Part shown: positions 47,951-56,355 of the stretch, piece by piece
How positions within the stretch are numbered: position 1 is the stretch's first letter
Layout: each line of letters begins with the position of its first letter
From: Pseudomonas borbori
GTDB taxonomy: Bacteria; Pseudomonadota; Gammaproteobacteria; Pseudomonadales; Pseudomonadaceae
DNA: 64,000 nt
Reading direction: 5' to 3'
Assembly: GCF_900115555.1 (NCBI RefSeq)
Contig: NZ_FOWX01000002.1
Span: 1-64,000, forward strand
Notes under the pieces: generated by a model
Told to the model about the DNA's origin: nothing
The model's database searches: none
The model's input: the letters and a program-made list of their open reading frames with translations, nothing else
Position numbers and translations under genes: made by a program

Positions 47951-47978
47951 CTTGTTTTTCAATGGCTTGAAAAACAAG
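47951..47978. promoter_or_regulatory. Perfect 12-bp inverted repeat upstream of the fleS promoter
   Basis: CTTGTTTTTCAA and TTGAAAAACAAG are exact complements separated by TGGC, at about -38 to -65 from the predicted fleS start. An activator (FleQ) site is plausible; an AT-rich terminator for fleQ is the alternative. Confidence 0.55.
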
Positions 47979-48093
47979 ACAGGCAAATACGTCAAAGCCC
48001 CGGCTGAATGGAATGCAGTGGCGCCAAGACCCTGACTCGGCGACCGTCGGCGAGTGTCGCTACAACCTTGGAATGTCGGTTCAGCGCCAGACT

Positions 48094-48224
48094 CTAGTGT
48101 CGCGTCACAGATCATTTGTTGTGGAGTCCCATGCATCGGCTTGTAGGAGCCGGCCATGCCGGCGATTCGCACGCATGGCGTGCTCCTACAGGTTTGCGAC
48201 ATTTGAAGCCTGTCGTGACACTAG
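48094..48224. repeat. CTAG-ended 131-bp MITE-like element, copy 2
   Basis: Starts CTAGTGTCGCGTCACAG and ends CTGTCGTGACACTAG; directly repeated relative to copy 1 (45119-45251), with most differences in one ~20-bp internal patch. The two copies bracket fleSR. Confidence 0.85.
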
Positions 48225-48238
48225 TGGGAGGGGCTTTG

Positions 48239-48447
48239 GCCGCGATTGGCCTTGAAGGCGCTGAAAACAGCGCGGCTGTAACAGACCCGTAGGATGGGTT
48301 AGCCGCCACGGCGCTTCGATCAAGACAGCGTTTTGAATGCGGCGTAACCCATCAGATGCGACATGCCGGCTGCCCCATGTTGGGTTACGCGGCGGTTCAA
48401 GGCTGCATTTGATTCATGATAGGTGCCCGCCGCTAACCCAACCTACG
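48239..48447 (+). repeat. Dispersed repeat, copy 2 (long form)
   Basis: The 160-bp core 48288-48447 runs from CGTAGGATGGGTTAGCCGCC to CGCTAACCCAACCTACG. It is preceded by GCCGCGATTGGCCTTGAAGG (48239-) and GGCGCTGAAAACAGCG, which recurs, inverted, to the right of copy 3. So the unit is at least 209 bp. Confidence 0.8.
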
Positions 48448-48502
48448 GACGGCGCTTGATCGGCGCGACAGCAAGACTCGTAACGGCTGACGCCCTACGG
48501 CA

Positions 48503-49975
48503 TCAGTCTTCCAGCACCTCGTCGTCGCGCCGGCTCATGCCGTACTTGCGCATTTTCTCGACCAGGGTGGTGCGACGAATGCGCAAGCGCTCTGCCGCCC
48601 GGGCCACCACGCCGCTGGCGTCATCGAGCGCCTGCTGGATCAAGCCCTGCTCGAGGCTGCCCAGATAATCTTTCAGATCCAGGCCTTCGGCCGGCAGCAT
48701 GGCTGGCGTATTGACCCCCGGCAGCCCGGCGATGATGGCCGAGCGTTCCTCCAGCTCTTCGCGCAGGCTGGTGGTCAACTCTTCGTCCTCATCGTCGACG
48801 TGGCGGAACTTCTTCGGCAGCTCACCCACGCCGATCACTCCATAGGGGTGCATGATCGCCATGCGCTCGACCAGATTGGCCAGCTCACGCACATTGCCCG
48901 CCCAGTCGTGGCGGCACAACGACATGATCGCCGCCGAGTTGAAACGGATCGAGCCACGCTTCTCGTGCTCCATGCGCGAGATCAGTTCGTTCATCAACAG
49001 GGGAATATCTTCGATACGCTCGCGCAGCGGCGCCATTTCGATGGGGAATACATTGAGCCGGTAGTAGAGATCCTCGCGAAAGCTGCCCGCCTCGATCATT
49101 TCTTCCAGATTCTTGTGGGTCGCCGCGATGATGCGCACGTCGGCACTCTGCGTCTTGTTGCTGCCGACCCGCTCGTAGGTGCGCTCTTGCAGCACCCGCA
49201 GCAGTTTGACCTGCATCGACAGCGGCATGTCGCCGATTTCATCGAGAAACAAGGTACCGCCGTTGGCCAACTCGAAACGCCCGGCGCGGCTGGTGATCGC
49301 GCCGGTAAAGGCGCCCTTCTCATGGCCGAACAGTTCGCTTTCCAGCAACTCCGCGGGAATCGCGCCACAGTTGATCGGCACGAAAGGCGCCTCGCGCCGC
49401 TTGGAGTGATAGTGCAGATTGCGCGCCACCACCTCTTTACCGGTGCCCGACTCGCCGAGGATCAGCACGCTGGCCTCGGTATCGGCCACCTGCTGCATCA
49501 TCTGCCGCACCTGCTGAATGGCGCGGCTGGTACCGACCAGGCTGCGGAACAGATTCGGCTCGCGCTGGCGACCGCGCTCGCGCGCCTGGTCGTACATCTC
49601 GCGGTAGACCTGGGCGCGGTGCAGGGAATCGAGCAGCTTGTTGTAGCTGAGCGGCATTTCCAGGGTCGCCAGCACGCGGCGGCGCAACTCTTCCGGCCAC
49701 TCCGCAGCCGCATGCTCGTCGATCAGCAGAATCGGCAGAAACTCGTCCCAGGCAGCAACCTGCTTGAGGATCTCCAGGACCCCGCCCCTGGCCTGCACAT
49801 CACCGAGCAATACGCTGAGCACATCGCGACTGGAAGCCAATTGGGCGACCGCATCCCGCCAGTCATGACTACCACACGCGAGGTGATCTTCGCCCAGGAA
49901 ATTCAGGATCACCGTCAAATCACGACGTCGCTCACTGTCATCGTCAATCAGCAGAATTTTCGTTTCACGCCACAT
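48503..49975 (-). CDS. fleQ: Flagellar master regulator FleQ
   Basis: 490 residues starting [18 protein letters not shown] degenerate receiver-like domain (1-120) lacks the standard phospho-acceptor pattern; AAA+ domain at about 140-380 with Walker A GESGTGKE, the sigma-54 loop GAFTGA and Walker [15 protein letters not shown]-terminal Fis-type HTH ([21 protein letters not shown]). FleQ activates fliE, fliL, flhA and fleSR operons with sigma-54 and is a c-di-GMP-responsive regulator of exopolysaccharide genes; FleN (here at 24385-25215) antagonises it. Confidence 0.97.
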   Translation of the reverse strand: MWRETKILLIDDDSERRRDLTVILNFLGEDHLACGSHDWRDAVAQLASSRDVLSVLLGDVQARGGVLEILKQVAAWDEFLPILLIDEHAAAEWPEELRRRVLATLEMPLSYNKLLDSLHRAQVYREMYDQARERGRQREPNLFRSLVGTSRAIQQVRQMMQQVADTEASVLILGESGTGKEVVARNLHYHSKRREAPFVPINCGAIPAELLESELFGHEKGAFTGAITSRAGRFELANGGTLFLDEIGDMPLSMQVKLLRVLQERTYERVGSNKTQSADVRIIAATHKNLEEMIEAGSFREDLYYRLNVFPIEMAPLRERIEDIPLLMNELISRMEHEKRGSIRFNSAAIMSLCRHDWAGNVRELANLVERMAIMHPYGVIGVGELPKKFRHVDDEDEELTTSLREELEERSAIIAGLPGVNTPAMLPAEGLDLKDYLGSLEQGLIQQALDDASGVVARAAERLRIRRTTLVEKMRKYGMSRRDDEVLED

Positions 49976-50358
49976 ATGTTTGATCTGATCCTGGGAGCGA
50001 ACGGAAGCGCACTTCGTCGAACACGACAACTGCGCTGGCAATTGGCCGCTAGTAAAGTCAATTTTCCGAGCATAGTCAATTTTATGGCGTGCTTTTTTTG
50101 ATTTTCACGACCAATTGCCTAAGCGATTGTTTGCAAGAAGGGGAAAACAAGAACAGTCGTGATAAGGAAAAGAAGCGTACACGCAGCGTGACAACACAAT
50201 CGGTCGGACGGTCCGGACGGCGATCCGGTAGGGCGGCCTCGGAGCGAAGCGACAGCCCGCCGGATTTTGTGCCGCGCCGATGAGCCATGGTGCACTGCCT
50301 GCGGCGAGTGACACCCTACGGATTGTGGGTTGCTGCAGATCGGCTAACCGCTAACCCA
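49976..50358. other. Upstream region of fleQ (383 bp)
   Basis: The proximal 110 bp carries a promoter-like pair and two AATTGAC boxes (50051-50088). Further up, 50228-50320 is a repeat-like stretch (GTAGGGCGGCCTCGGAGCGA ... CACCCTAC) with no coding signal. Confidence 0.55.
50051..50088 (-). promoter_or_regulatory. Predicted sigma-70 promoter of fleQ overlapped by FleQ-box-like sites
   Basis: On the minus strand TTGACT (50074-50079), a 17-bp spacer and TTTACT (50051-50056) form a plausible sigma-70 promoter. The sequence GCCATAAAATTGAC (50075-50088) matches the FleQ consensus I recall, GTCANTAAATTGAC, at 11 of 13 fixed positions, and a second copy, CTCGGAAAATTGAC, 18 bp away at 10 of 13. Confidence 0.5.
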
Positions 50359-50655
50359 TCAACCGAACAACTGATAGACCTTGGCCCCTTGCTGGGCCTG
50401 GTTCAACTGCATCAGCTCGCCGGCCAGGCGCCGCTGCTCCGACTGACAGACATCGACCAGCTCGCGATACAGATCCAGCAACTCCTGCATGCGCGCGCGC
50501 AGCACGTCTTCGTCCTGCACGGACTCGACCATGGCTTCGTCAACCGCCTGGCGACACTGCAGATCCAGTTCGCCGATGGCCGCCCAATCCTGTGCGGCCA
50601 GGGCATCGCGCAAGGCGCTTCCGGTCCTTTCCAGACGCTGGACAGATGAACTCAT
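50359..50655 (-). CDS. FliT-like flagellar chaperone
   Basis: 98 residues starting MSSSVQRLERTGSALRDALAAQDW. All-helical, Gln/Leu/Glu-rich, with the size and position of FliT (the FliD chaperone) downstream of fliS. No diagnostic motif; the assignment rests on context and helical pattern. Its C-terminus AQQGAKVYQLFG is typical of the pseudomonad homologue. The start follows AAGGAG. Confidence 0.7.
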   Translation of the reverse strand: MSSSVQRLERTGSALRDALAAQDWAAIGELDLQCRQAVDEAMVESVQDEDVLRARMQELLDLYRELVDVCQSEQRRLAGELMQLNQAQQGAKVYQLFG

Positions 50656-50684
50656 GAACGTGCTCCTTAAAACGTCAGACAGCA

Positions 50685-51065
50685 TCACTGGCCGATCGCG
50701 TCCCAGCCGGACTTCACATTACGCAACAGCCCTGCCACTTCATCGAGCGGCGCGGCGTCATTCTTCACATTGGCTTCGAGCAGACGGGAAACCATGTACT
50801 GGTACAGGCTATCGAGGTTGGCCGCCAACTCGCCCCCCCGCTGCAGATCCAGGCCTTCACGCAGACCTCCGATGATGCCGATGGCCTTGCCGATCAGTTC
50901 GCCCTTCATCGCCGTCTGCTGACGCTCCATGGCGCCACGCGCCTGGGCGATACGGGTCAGACCGCCTTCCATCAACATCTGGATCAACCGATGAGGGCTG
51001 GCATCCACGGCCTGGGCCTGGGTATTGACGCTTTGATACTGCCGCATTGCTGCCATCGCGTTCAT
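50685..51065 (-). CDS. fliS: FliS-family flagellin chaperone, copy 2
   Basis: 126 residues: MRQYQSVNTQAQAVDASPHRLIQMLMEGGLTRIAQARGAMERQ matches FliS, and LAANLDSLYQYMVSRLLEAN is the second family signature. It lies downstream of another FliS (51230-51616). Presumably binds the flagellin C-terminus in the cytoplasm. The two are clearly diverged paralogues. Confidence 0.9.
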   Translation of the reverse strand: MNAMAAMRQYQSVNTQAQAVDASPHRLIQMLMEGGLTRIAQARGAMERQQTAMKGELIGKAIGIIGGLREGLDLQRGGELAANLDSLYQYMVSRLLEANVKNDAAPLDEVAGLLRNVKSGWDAIGQ

Positions 51066-51229
51066 GCTGAATGTACTCCAATGTAGTGCGGGAATACTTC
51101 ATGTATCGGCAGTGCCGGCGGCAGCTTTAGGAGCTCTGTGGAGATAATGCAACTGATTGATTTAAATAACGAATAGCAAGATGCAAGGAGCCGCAGGATA
51201 GGTGGGGCTGCTATAAAGCGCCCCTGACC

Positions 51230-51616
51230 TCAGGATGCTACTGGCTCGACCTCAGGGCCGATGGCGACCCAGGCATCACGTATCTGCTCCAGCAAACCCT
51301 GCACCTCTTCCAGGCTCTGCGGCGTCTTGTCCAGCGCCACGCCGGCCAGGCGACGGGTCATGTAGTCGTACAACGAATCCAGATTTTCCGCCAACTCGCC
51401 ACCCAGCTGCTTGTCCAGGCTGCCCTGGAGAATGCCGATGATGGACAGGGTGCTGCCCACGGCTTCGCCCCGCACATCGGGACTACCTTGTTGCTGGGCG
51501 TGTAACGCCAGAGAAATACGCTCCAGCGCGCCATCGAGCAACAATTGCACGGCGCGGTAAGGGCTGACTTCCTGGCTGACTTTAACGGCTTTGTACGTGT
51601 CGATTGGCTTGTTCAC
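51230..51616 (-). CDS. fliS: FliS-family flagellin chaperone, copy 1
   Basis: 128 residues: [33 protein letters not shown] and [20 protein letters not shown] are FliS signatures. It starts 3 bp after fliD. The C-terminus is acidic. Two FliS paralogues in tandem may serve different clients (FliC versus FliD), an inference. Confidence 0.9.
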   Translation of the reverse strand: MNKPIDTYKAVKVSQEVSPYRAVQLLLDGALERISLALHAQQQGSPDVRGEAVGSTLSIIGILQGSLDKQLGGELAENLDSLYDYMTRRLAGVALDKTPQSLEEVQGLLEQIRDAWVAIGPEVEPVAS

Positions 51617-51619
51617 TAT

Positions 51620-53026
51620 CTATTTATCCTTTCTCACTACACCGGGCAGATTCTCAAGGGCACTCGTCAACCAACTACTGGTGTTGGACAATTGGGCTAC
51701 CAAGGAGTCCATTGCGTTGAACTGGGAATATAAACGGGTCTGCATCTGCTCAACGCGGCGCGTGAGGTTTTCCCTCTGCTTATCAATATCCGTAATTGTC
51801 GATTGCAAACCCGCCATACGCGACTCAAGCACGCCGCCGGTTTGAATATAACCATCGACACGCTTATCAACACGGCTCATCAAGCCGTTATCGCCAGTGA
51901 AAAAAGTACCAACAGCGTCAAAGTTCTCTTCAAGTGCCTTGCTAAGCTTGCCACTGTCGACTTTCAGGGTGCCGTCTTTTTGGGTCGTGATACCCAAATC
52001 AGTCAATGCACGAACACCATCCTGATCCGAGGGGTTCACCAACTCGTTGCGCACACCGGCAAGCAAAGCACGCACGGTAGCGTCACCCACCAATCCCCCA
52101 GCAATTGGCGCATTGCCATCACCGACCGAAGTAACCTTGGTCAACTCGTTAGTGGTAGCGATCAGTTTGTTGTAGGCACTGACAAACTTATTGATATTGG
52201 CCGTCACGCCACCGGCGTCCTGTCCAACGGACAAAGTCAGGGTCTTGCCCGGCTCGCTCTCACTCAACAAGCTGAACGTTACGCCCGGGATGACACCCGC
52301 AACACTGTTGCTGGCACTGGTTTGCGTCAGACCATCGATAGTGAACTCCGCATCCTGAGCCGGGGAACCCAGATAGCCAGCACCACCAAGAGTGGTCGCA
52401 GCGACGCTGCCATCGACGGCCAATTCCGTCAAAGTATCACTGCTGATCATGATGTCTTTGTCAGCACCCGTTTCCTTGGCGCTCAACACCAAACGTGAAG
52501 TGCCGCCATCAGCCGGGTTATTGACGATATTGGCACTAATGCCTTTTTCTTTGAGGGCGGTATTGAGCTTGTCGCGCACCTGCTCGAGGGTGTCGCCGGC
52601 AGCGATTTCCACGTCGACACCGGCGGTATCAGCGGCCCCCAGCTTGACCGTCAGCACGCCATCTTCCGCAGCCGAGTAGGCAGAGGGAACGGCAGCGGTC
52701 GCGACGCGACTGCTGGTAGCCAACGCCTGCACAGCAAGCTGGTAGGTGCCGGCCAATGCCGTTTTTTCGGCGGATGCGCTGAGCACGCTGGTATTGGATG
52801 AAGTGGCTGTGCGTTTCTCGAATAGCGCCAGGCTGTTGAGATCCTTCATGGCGGTCCGGAATTCGCTCAAGGCCCCCTTGAGCTGCCCCAAGGCAGAAAA
52901 CTTGGTCGTCGTGGCCTTTTCCAGGCGTGCCAGTTGCGCCTCTTTTGGGGCCTTTTCCGCACTGACCATAGCACCGACGACGCTGTCGATATTCATTCCA
53001 GAGCCAATACCCGTTATACCCGCCAT
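51620..53026 (-). CDS. fliD: Flagellar cap protein FliD
   Basis: 468 residues starting MAGITGIGSGMNIDSVVGAMV. Conserved N- and C-terminal helical D0/D1 parts (KFSALGQLKGALSEFRTAMKDLNSLALF; SRVDKRVDGYIQTGGVLESRMAGLQSTITDIDKQRENLTRRVEQMQTRLYSQFNAMDSLVAQL) surround a variable beta-rich centre. It caps the growing filament and mediates adhesion in some pseudomonads. Confidence 0.95.
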   Translation of the reverse strand: MAGITGIGSGMNIDSVVGAMVSAEKAPKEAQLARLEKATTTKFSALGQLKGALSEFRTAMKDLNSLALFEKRTATSSNTSVLSASAEKTALAGTYQLAVQALATSSRVATAAVPSAYSAAEDGVLTVKLGAADTAGVDVEIAAGDTLEQVRDKLNTALKEKGISANIVNNPADGGTSRLVLSAKETGADKDIMISSDTLTELAVDGSVAATTLGGAGYLGSPAQDAEFTIDGLTQTSASNSVAGVIPGVTFSLLSESEPGKTLTLSVGQDAGGVTANINKFVSAYNKLIATTNELTKVTSVGDGNAPIAGGLVGDATVRALLAGVRNELVNPSDQDGVRALTDLGITTQKDGTLKVDSGKLSKALEENFDAVGTFFTGDNGLMSRVDKRVDGYIQTGGVLESRMAGLQSTITDIDKQRENLTRRVEQMQTRLYSQFNAMDSLVAQLSNTSSWLTSALENLPGVVRKDK

Positions 53027-53106
53027 GCTGATCACCTCGTCATGGAGTTGACGCTTGCTACCAAAGACCGAAACTCAATCAAGAAACATGCCGCAACGCG
53101 GAAAAA

Positions 53107-53475
53107 TCATGCCTCGGCCTTGAACAACAAACTGCGTACCTCATCCAGGCTTTCGGCCAGCCGCAGCGCTTCTTCAGTCGGCATCTGACGAATGACATCC
53201 CCGGAAGCGCTGTCCGTCACCTTGATCACAACTCGACCACTGGAGTCATCCAGGCTGAAATTCAGATCACGGCGAATGGTTTGCACAAAATCCTTGATGC
53301 TCGACACTGCCTGCTCCAGCGATTCACGATCCGCCTGGCCTTCGGCTTCAACGGGTGTCGTTACTGACGCCGGTTCCTGCCCTGCTGTCGCCTGCTCTGT
53401 AACTGGCGGCAAAGACTCCAGACGCCCTTTAGTAGGCGCGGCAACCGGCAATGCATTACCAAGTGCAATATCCAT
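53107..53475 (-). CDS. flaG: FlaG family flagellar protein
   Basis: 122 residues from MDIALGN (53475). A variable N-terminal part is followed by the FlaG core: LEQAVSSIKDFVQTIRRDLNFSLDDSSGRVVIKVTDSASGDVIRQMPTEEALRLAESLDE. FlaG influences filament length. It sits between fliC and fliD, as usual. Confidence 0.92.
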   Translation of the reverse strand: MDIALGNALPVAAPTKGRLESLPPVTEQATAGQEPASVTTPVEAEGQADRESLEQAVSSIKDFVQTIRRDLNFSLDDSSGRVVIKVTDSASGDVIRQMPTEEALRLAESLDEVRSLLFKAEA

Positions 53476-53497
53476 CTCATCACCTCTCAACGGCAAA

Positions 53498-53528
53498 GCG
53501 GGGGAAAGTGCCAAGCACTTTCCCCCGC
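53498..53528 (-). terminator. Hairpin terminator after fliC
   Basis: A perfect 14-bp stem (GCGGGGGAAAGTGC and its complement) with a 3-nt loop lies 28 bp after the fliC stop and before flaG. On the minus strand it is followed by TTTG, a weak T-tract, so readthrough to flaG is possible. Confidence 0.8.
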
Positions 53529-53555
53529 AGCCTATTGCAGACCTTGCCGGTCAGT

Positions 53556-55088
53556 TTAACCGAGGAGGCTGAGAACCGCCTGCGGCAACTGATTGGCTTG
53601 GGCCAGGATCGCGGTGCCGGCCTGTTGCAGAATCTGGTTCTTGCTCAGATTCGCGGTTTCAGCGGCGTAGTCGGTGTCCTGGATACGGCCACGGGCGGCG
53701 GAGACGTTTTCCTGAACGCTCTGCAGGTTGCTGATGGTGTTGTCGAAGCGGTTTTGCGCAGCACCCAGACCGGAGCGTACTTCGTCGATCTGCGCCAGGG
53801 CGCCGTCGATGACCGAAATCGCATCCTGTGCACCATCAACAGTGGAAATATCGATTGCGCTGACGGCAGATTGCTTGGAGTTGACATCGGCAGCATCAAT
53901 ATAAGTAGTAGCCGAGCCCGTTACACTGAAACCGCCGAGGGCCGACATGCTGAAGTTGCCGACTACGGTTGTAGAGTCAAAAGCAGTGGTACCACCAGCC
54001 TCATTCAGAGTTATGGCGTTAGCAGTATCAGCAGCACCCGTTTCATCAAAAGCAGTGACCGTTACGATGTCATCAGTCGTATTTTCACCAGCACCATCGT
54101 TATCGACCAGGAAGTTGCCAATCTCAATGTTGTAGCCATCCTTGCTGGTCAGAGTCAGCTTGCCATCACCCTTGCTTGCATCAGCCGTGATGCCGGTCGC
54201 AGAGGACTGCGCATTGATCACATTAGCCAAGGAGGTAAGGTCAGTCGCATCGGAAATGGTGGCTTCAATATTGACTGCCGTCGCATTCGACCCCTTAAGA
54301 GTGAAGCCGACCACGCCGGTCTCTGCCAACCCGCTCAACTCAGTTTTGGTTGTCGCGGTTGCACTGACACCCGTATCGGTAGTAACCCCATTGATGGCGG
54401 CTGCAATATCCCGAGCAGATCCGTTAACAGCAACGGCTGTAGCGGTGCCTTTTTGCCCTTCTGGACCGGTGATCACCAAAGCGCCTGCGGCAATAGCTGG
54501 CAAACCTGACACTGGCGGGGCAGCTGCCGCTGCGACAGCGCTGCCAGTGACAGTACCGGACGACTTGATGGTATAGGAGCCGATATCCTTGGCGCTCGAA
54601 GCCTTGATCGATACACCAATGGTTTCACGCGCATTGGCGCCCACCTGGAAGTCCACGTTGGCCATGGAGCCGTCCAGTACCTTACGGCCACCGAAGGTGG
54701 TGGTATCGGCGATACGGTTGAGTTCGGACTGCAGGGTGCTGACTTCTTTTTGCAGCGCCTTGCGGTCGGTAGCATCGTTGGTGCCGTTGGCCGATTGCAG
54801 GGACAGGTCACGCATGCGCTGGAGGATGTTGGTCGACTGCTGCAGAGCACCTTCCGCGGTTTGCGCCAGGGAGATGCCGTCGTTGGCGTTGCGCACCGCG
54901 ACGCCCAGGCCGTTGATCTGGCTGGTCATGCGGTTGGAAATCTGCAGGCCAGCGGCGTCGTCCTTGGCGCTGTTGATGCGCGAACCAGTGGACAGGCGCT
55001 GCATGGTGGTAGCCAACGCATTGGAAGAGCCGTTCAGGTTGCGCTGGGTGTTGAGCGACGCAATGTTGGTATTGACGGTAAGGGCCAT
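53556..55088 (-). CDS. fliC: Flagellin
   Basis: 510 residues starting [20 protein letters not shown]. The conserved N-terminal D0/D1 (about 1-175) and C-terminal region (about 420-510, ending [27 protein letters not shown]) flank a variable Thr/Ala/Ser/Gly-rich centre. The start is chosen at 55088. A sigma-28 promoter lies ~105 bp upstream and a strong terminator follows. It is the only flagellin gene in the window. Confidence 0.97.
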   Translation of the reverse strand: MALTVNTNIASLNTQRNLNGSSNALATTMQRLSTGSRINSAKDDAAGLQISNRMTSQINGLGVAVRNANDGISLAQTAEGALQQSTNILQRMRDLSLQSANGTNDATDRKALQKEVSTLQSELNRIADTTTFGGRKVLDGSMANVDFQVGANARETIGVSIKASSAKDIGSYTIKSSGTVTGSAVAAAAAPPVSGLPAIAAGALVITGPEGQKGTATAVAVNGSARDIAAAINGVTTDTGVSATATTKTELSGLAETGVVGFTLKGSNATAVNIEATISDATDLTSLANVINAQSSATGITADASKGDGKLTLTSKDGYNIEIGNFLVDNDGAGENTTDDIVTVTAFDETGAADTANAITLNEAGGTTAFDSTTVVGNFSMSALGGFSVTGSATTYIDAADVNSKQSAVSAIDISTVDGAQDAISVIDGALAQIDEVRSGLGAAQNRFDNTISNLQSVQENVSAARGRIQDTDYAAETANLSKNQILQQAGTAILAQANQLPQAVLSLLG

Positions 55089-55191
55089 GGTGTTTGCCTC
55101 CAATGGGCTGGTACTTAAAGGTAGCTGGGCGTTGCGAGCGCTTGGGCGGTTGCCTGGCTCAGGCACCCCAGTTACTTCGCATTCGTAATCT

Positions 55192-55218
55192 TTATCGGCG
55201 CTAAGCCGGGATGCTTTA
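55192..55218 (-). promoter_or_regulatory. Sigma-28 (FliA) promoter of fliC
   Basis: On the minus strand TAAA, a 15-bp spacer and GCCGATAA match the FliA consensus perfectly. The predicted leader is about 100 nt. Confidence 0.9.
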
Positions 55219-55328
55219 GGGGCTTTTTGCCATATTCAGCGAAAGTTTTTTCTTGATGGGCAACAAGCGCTTAGCTCAAGCAGGGGTGCTATCTGGATAT
55301 TTTGCCGGGTTTTCGGCGGTTTTAGACC

Positions 55329-55540
55329 CGTAGGTTGGGTTAGCGGCGGACGCTTATCCTGAACCAAGCCCAGCCCTCAACCGCCGCGTAACCCAACATG
55401 GCGTCAGCCGTTACGCCGCAGATGATGGGTTACGCCGCACGCACAACGCTGGCTTGATCGGAGGGCTGTGGCGGCTAACCCATCCTACGGGTCTGCTACG
55501 GTCGCGATGCTTTCAGCGCCTTCAAGGCCCATCGCGGCTA
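55329..55540 (-). repeat. Dispersed repeat, copy 3 (inverted orientation)
   Basis: The reverse complement of this segment matches copy 2 (48239-48447): GTAGGATGGGTTAGCC, the internal TAACCCATCA and TGTTGGGTTACGCGGCGGTT blocks, and the flank GGCCTTGAAGGCGCTGAAA. It therefore lies opposite to copies 1 and 2. Confidence 0.8.
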
Positions 55541-55613
55541 AAACGGAACGCCGCCCGCCCTCCCACGGCAGTCCGATAAATCATGGGCACAGCCTACGGC
55601 GAGCACTTGCACA

Positions 55614-55630
55614 AGTCCCAGCACGGGACT
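55614..55630. promoter_or_regulatory. Candidate HigA operator upstream of higB
   Basis: AGTCCC-AGCAC-GGGACT is an inverted repeat ending 11 bp before the higB ATG, the usual place for antitoxin autorepression. Seen in sequence; function inferred. Confidence 0.4.
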
Positions 55631-55641
55631 AAAGTTCACCC

Positions 55642-55944
55642 ATGAGAATTATCGCCATCAGCCATCTGAAAGCCTTCTGGGAGCAATACCCGGACGCTGA
55701 ACAGCCCTTGCTGGCGTGGATAGATGAGGCCAGGAAGGCCAACTGGTCCAGCCCGACTGAAATAAAGGAGCAGTTCCGTAGCGCGAGCATTCTCAAAAGC
55801 CGCAGGGTCGTTTTCAACATCAAGGGTAACGACTATCGGCTGGTGACTGCTGTCGCCTACCGTTTCGGCGCCATTTACATCAAGTTCGTCGGAACACATC
55901 GGCAGTACGACGCCATTGATGCCAACACAGTAGAAATGGAGTAA
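55642..55944 (+). CDS. higB: HigB-family toxin (mRNA interferase)
   Basis: 100 residues. The RelE/HigB fold is suggested by HLKAFWEQYPDAEQPLLAWIDEARKANWSSPTEIKEQF, then SRRVVFNIKGNDYRLVTAVAYRFGAIYIKFVGTHRQYDAID, a signature of the HigB branch with YRL and the terminal HxxYD-type segment. It should cleave mRNA on the ribosome. It is followed 5 bp later by its antitoxin and is oriented against all flagellar genes. No clear ribosome site precedes it. Confidence 0.92.
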   Translation: MRIIAISHLKAFWEQYPDAEQPLLAWIDEARKANWSSPTEIKEQFRSASILKSRRVVFNIKGNDYRLVTAVAYRFGAIYIKFVGTHRQYDAIDANTVEME

Positions 55945-55949
55945 CCGCC

Positions 55950-56321
55950 ATGAATATTCGCCCGATTCGTACAAACAACGACTACCGGGAAGCCCTCAAG
56001 GACGTGTCCGCTCTATTTGATAACCAGCCAGAGCCAGGCACCGCCGAAGGCGACAGCTTCGAGGTGATGATCACCCTCATCGAAGCCTATGAAGCCAGGC
56101 ACTTCCCCGTTGACCTGCCAAACCCCATCGATGCGATCAAATTTCGCATGGAGCAATCCGGCCTGACAGCAGCCGACCTGGCCCCTGCCATCGGCAGAAC
56201 CAATCGTGTTTACGAGGTGCTGAACGGCAAGCGCGCGCTCACGCTACCGATGATCTGGAAGCTGCACGCCATGTTCGGCATTCCAGCGGAAAGCCTTATC
56301 AAGCCCGCCACTCACGCCTGA
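55950..56321 (+). CDS. higA: HigA-family antitoxin (Xre-type HTH)
   Basis: 123 residues. An N-terminal region (NIRPIRTNNDYREALKDVSALFDNQPEPGTAEGDSFEVMITLIEAYEARHF) typical of HigA precedes a C-terminal HTH (IKFRMEQSGLTAADLAPAIGRTNRVYEVLNGKRALTLPMIWKLHAMFGIP). It neutralises HigB and represses the operon. The toxin-first order is typical for higBA. Confidence 0.93.
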   Translation: MNIRPIRTNNDYREALKDVSALFDNQPEPGTAEGDSFEVMITLIEAYEARHFPVDLPNPIDAIKFRMEQSGLTAADLAPAIGRTNRVYEVLNGKRALTLPMIWKLHAMFGIPAESLIKPATHA

Positions 56322-56355
56322 GCGCAGCGATAGGTGGGCACAGCGATACGAATCG

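Larger units (their letters stand above)
47875..48502. other. fleQ-fleS intergenic region (628 bp)
   Basis: It holds the fleS sigma-54 promoter, a perfect 12-bp palindrome, MITE-like copy 2 (48094-48224) and the dispersed repeat copy 2 (48239-48447), with no ORF of coding character. About half is repeat. Confidence 0.7.
55219..55641. other. fliC-higB intergenic region
   Basis: It contains the inverted dispersed repeat copy 3 (55329-55540) and no coding frame; upstream of higB there is a 17-bp palindrome at 55614-55630. Confidence 0.6.

Noticed and set aside
50089..50283. Short plus-strand frame upstream of fleQ
   Set aside because: Lys/Arg/Ser-rich, crosses a repeat, no ribosome site and no family resemblance.
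55636..55974. A 112-codon minus-strand frame opposite higB
   Set aside because: higB has clear family motifs on the plus strand; the antisense frame has none.
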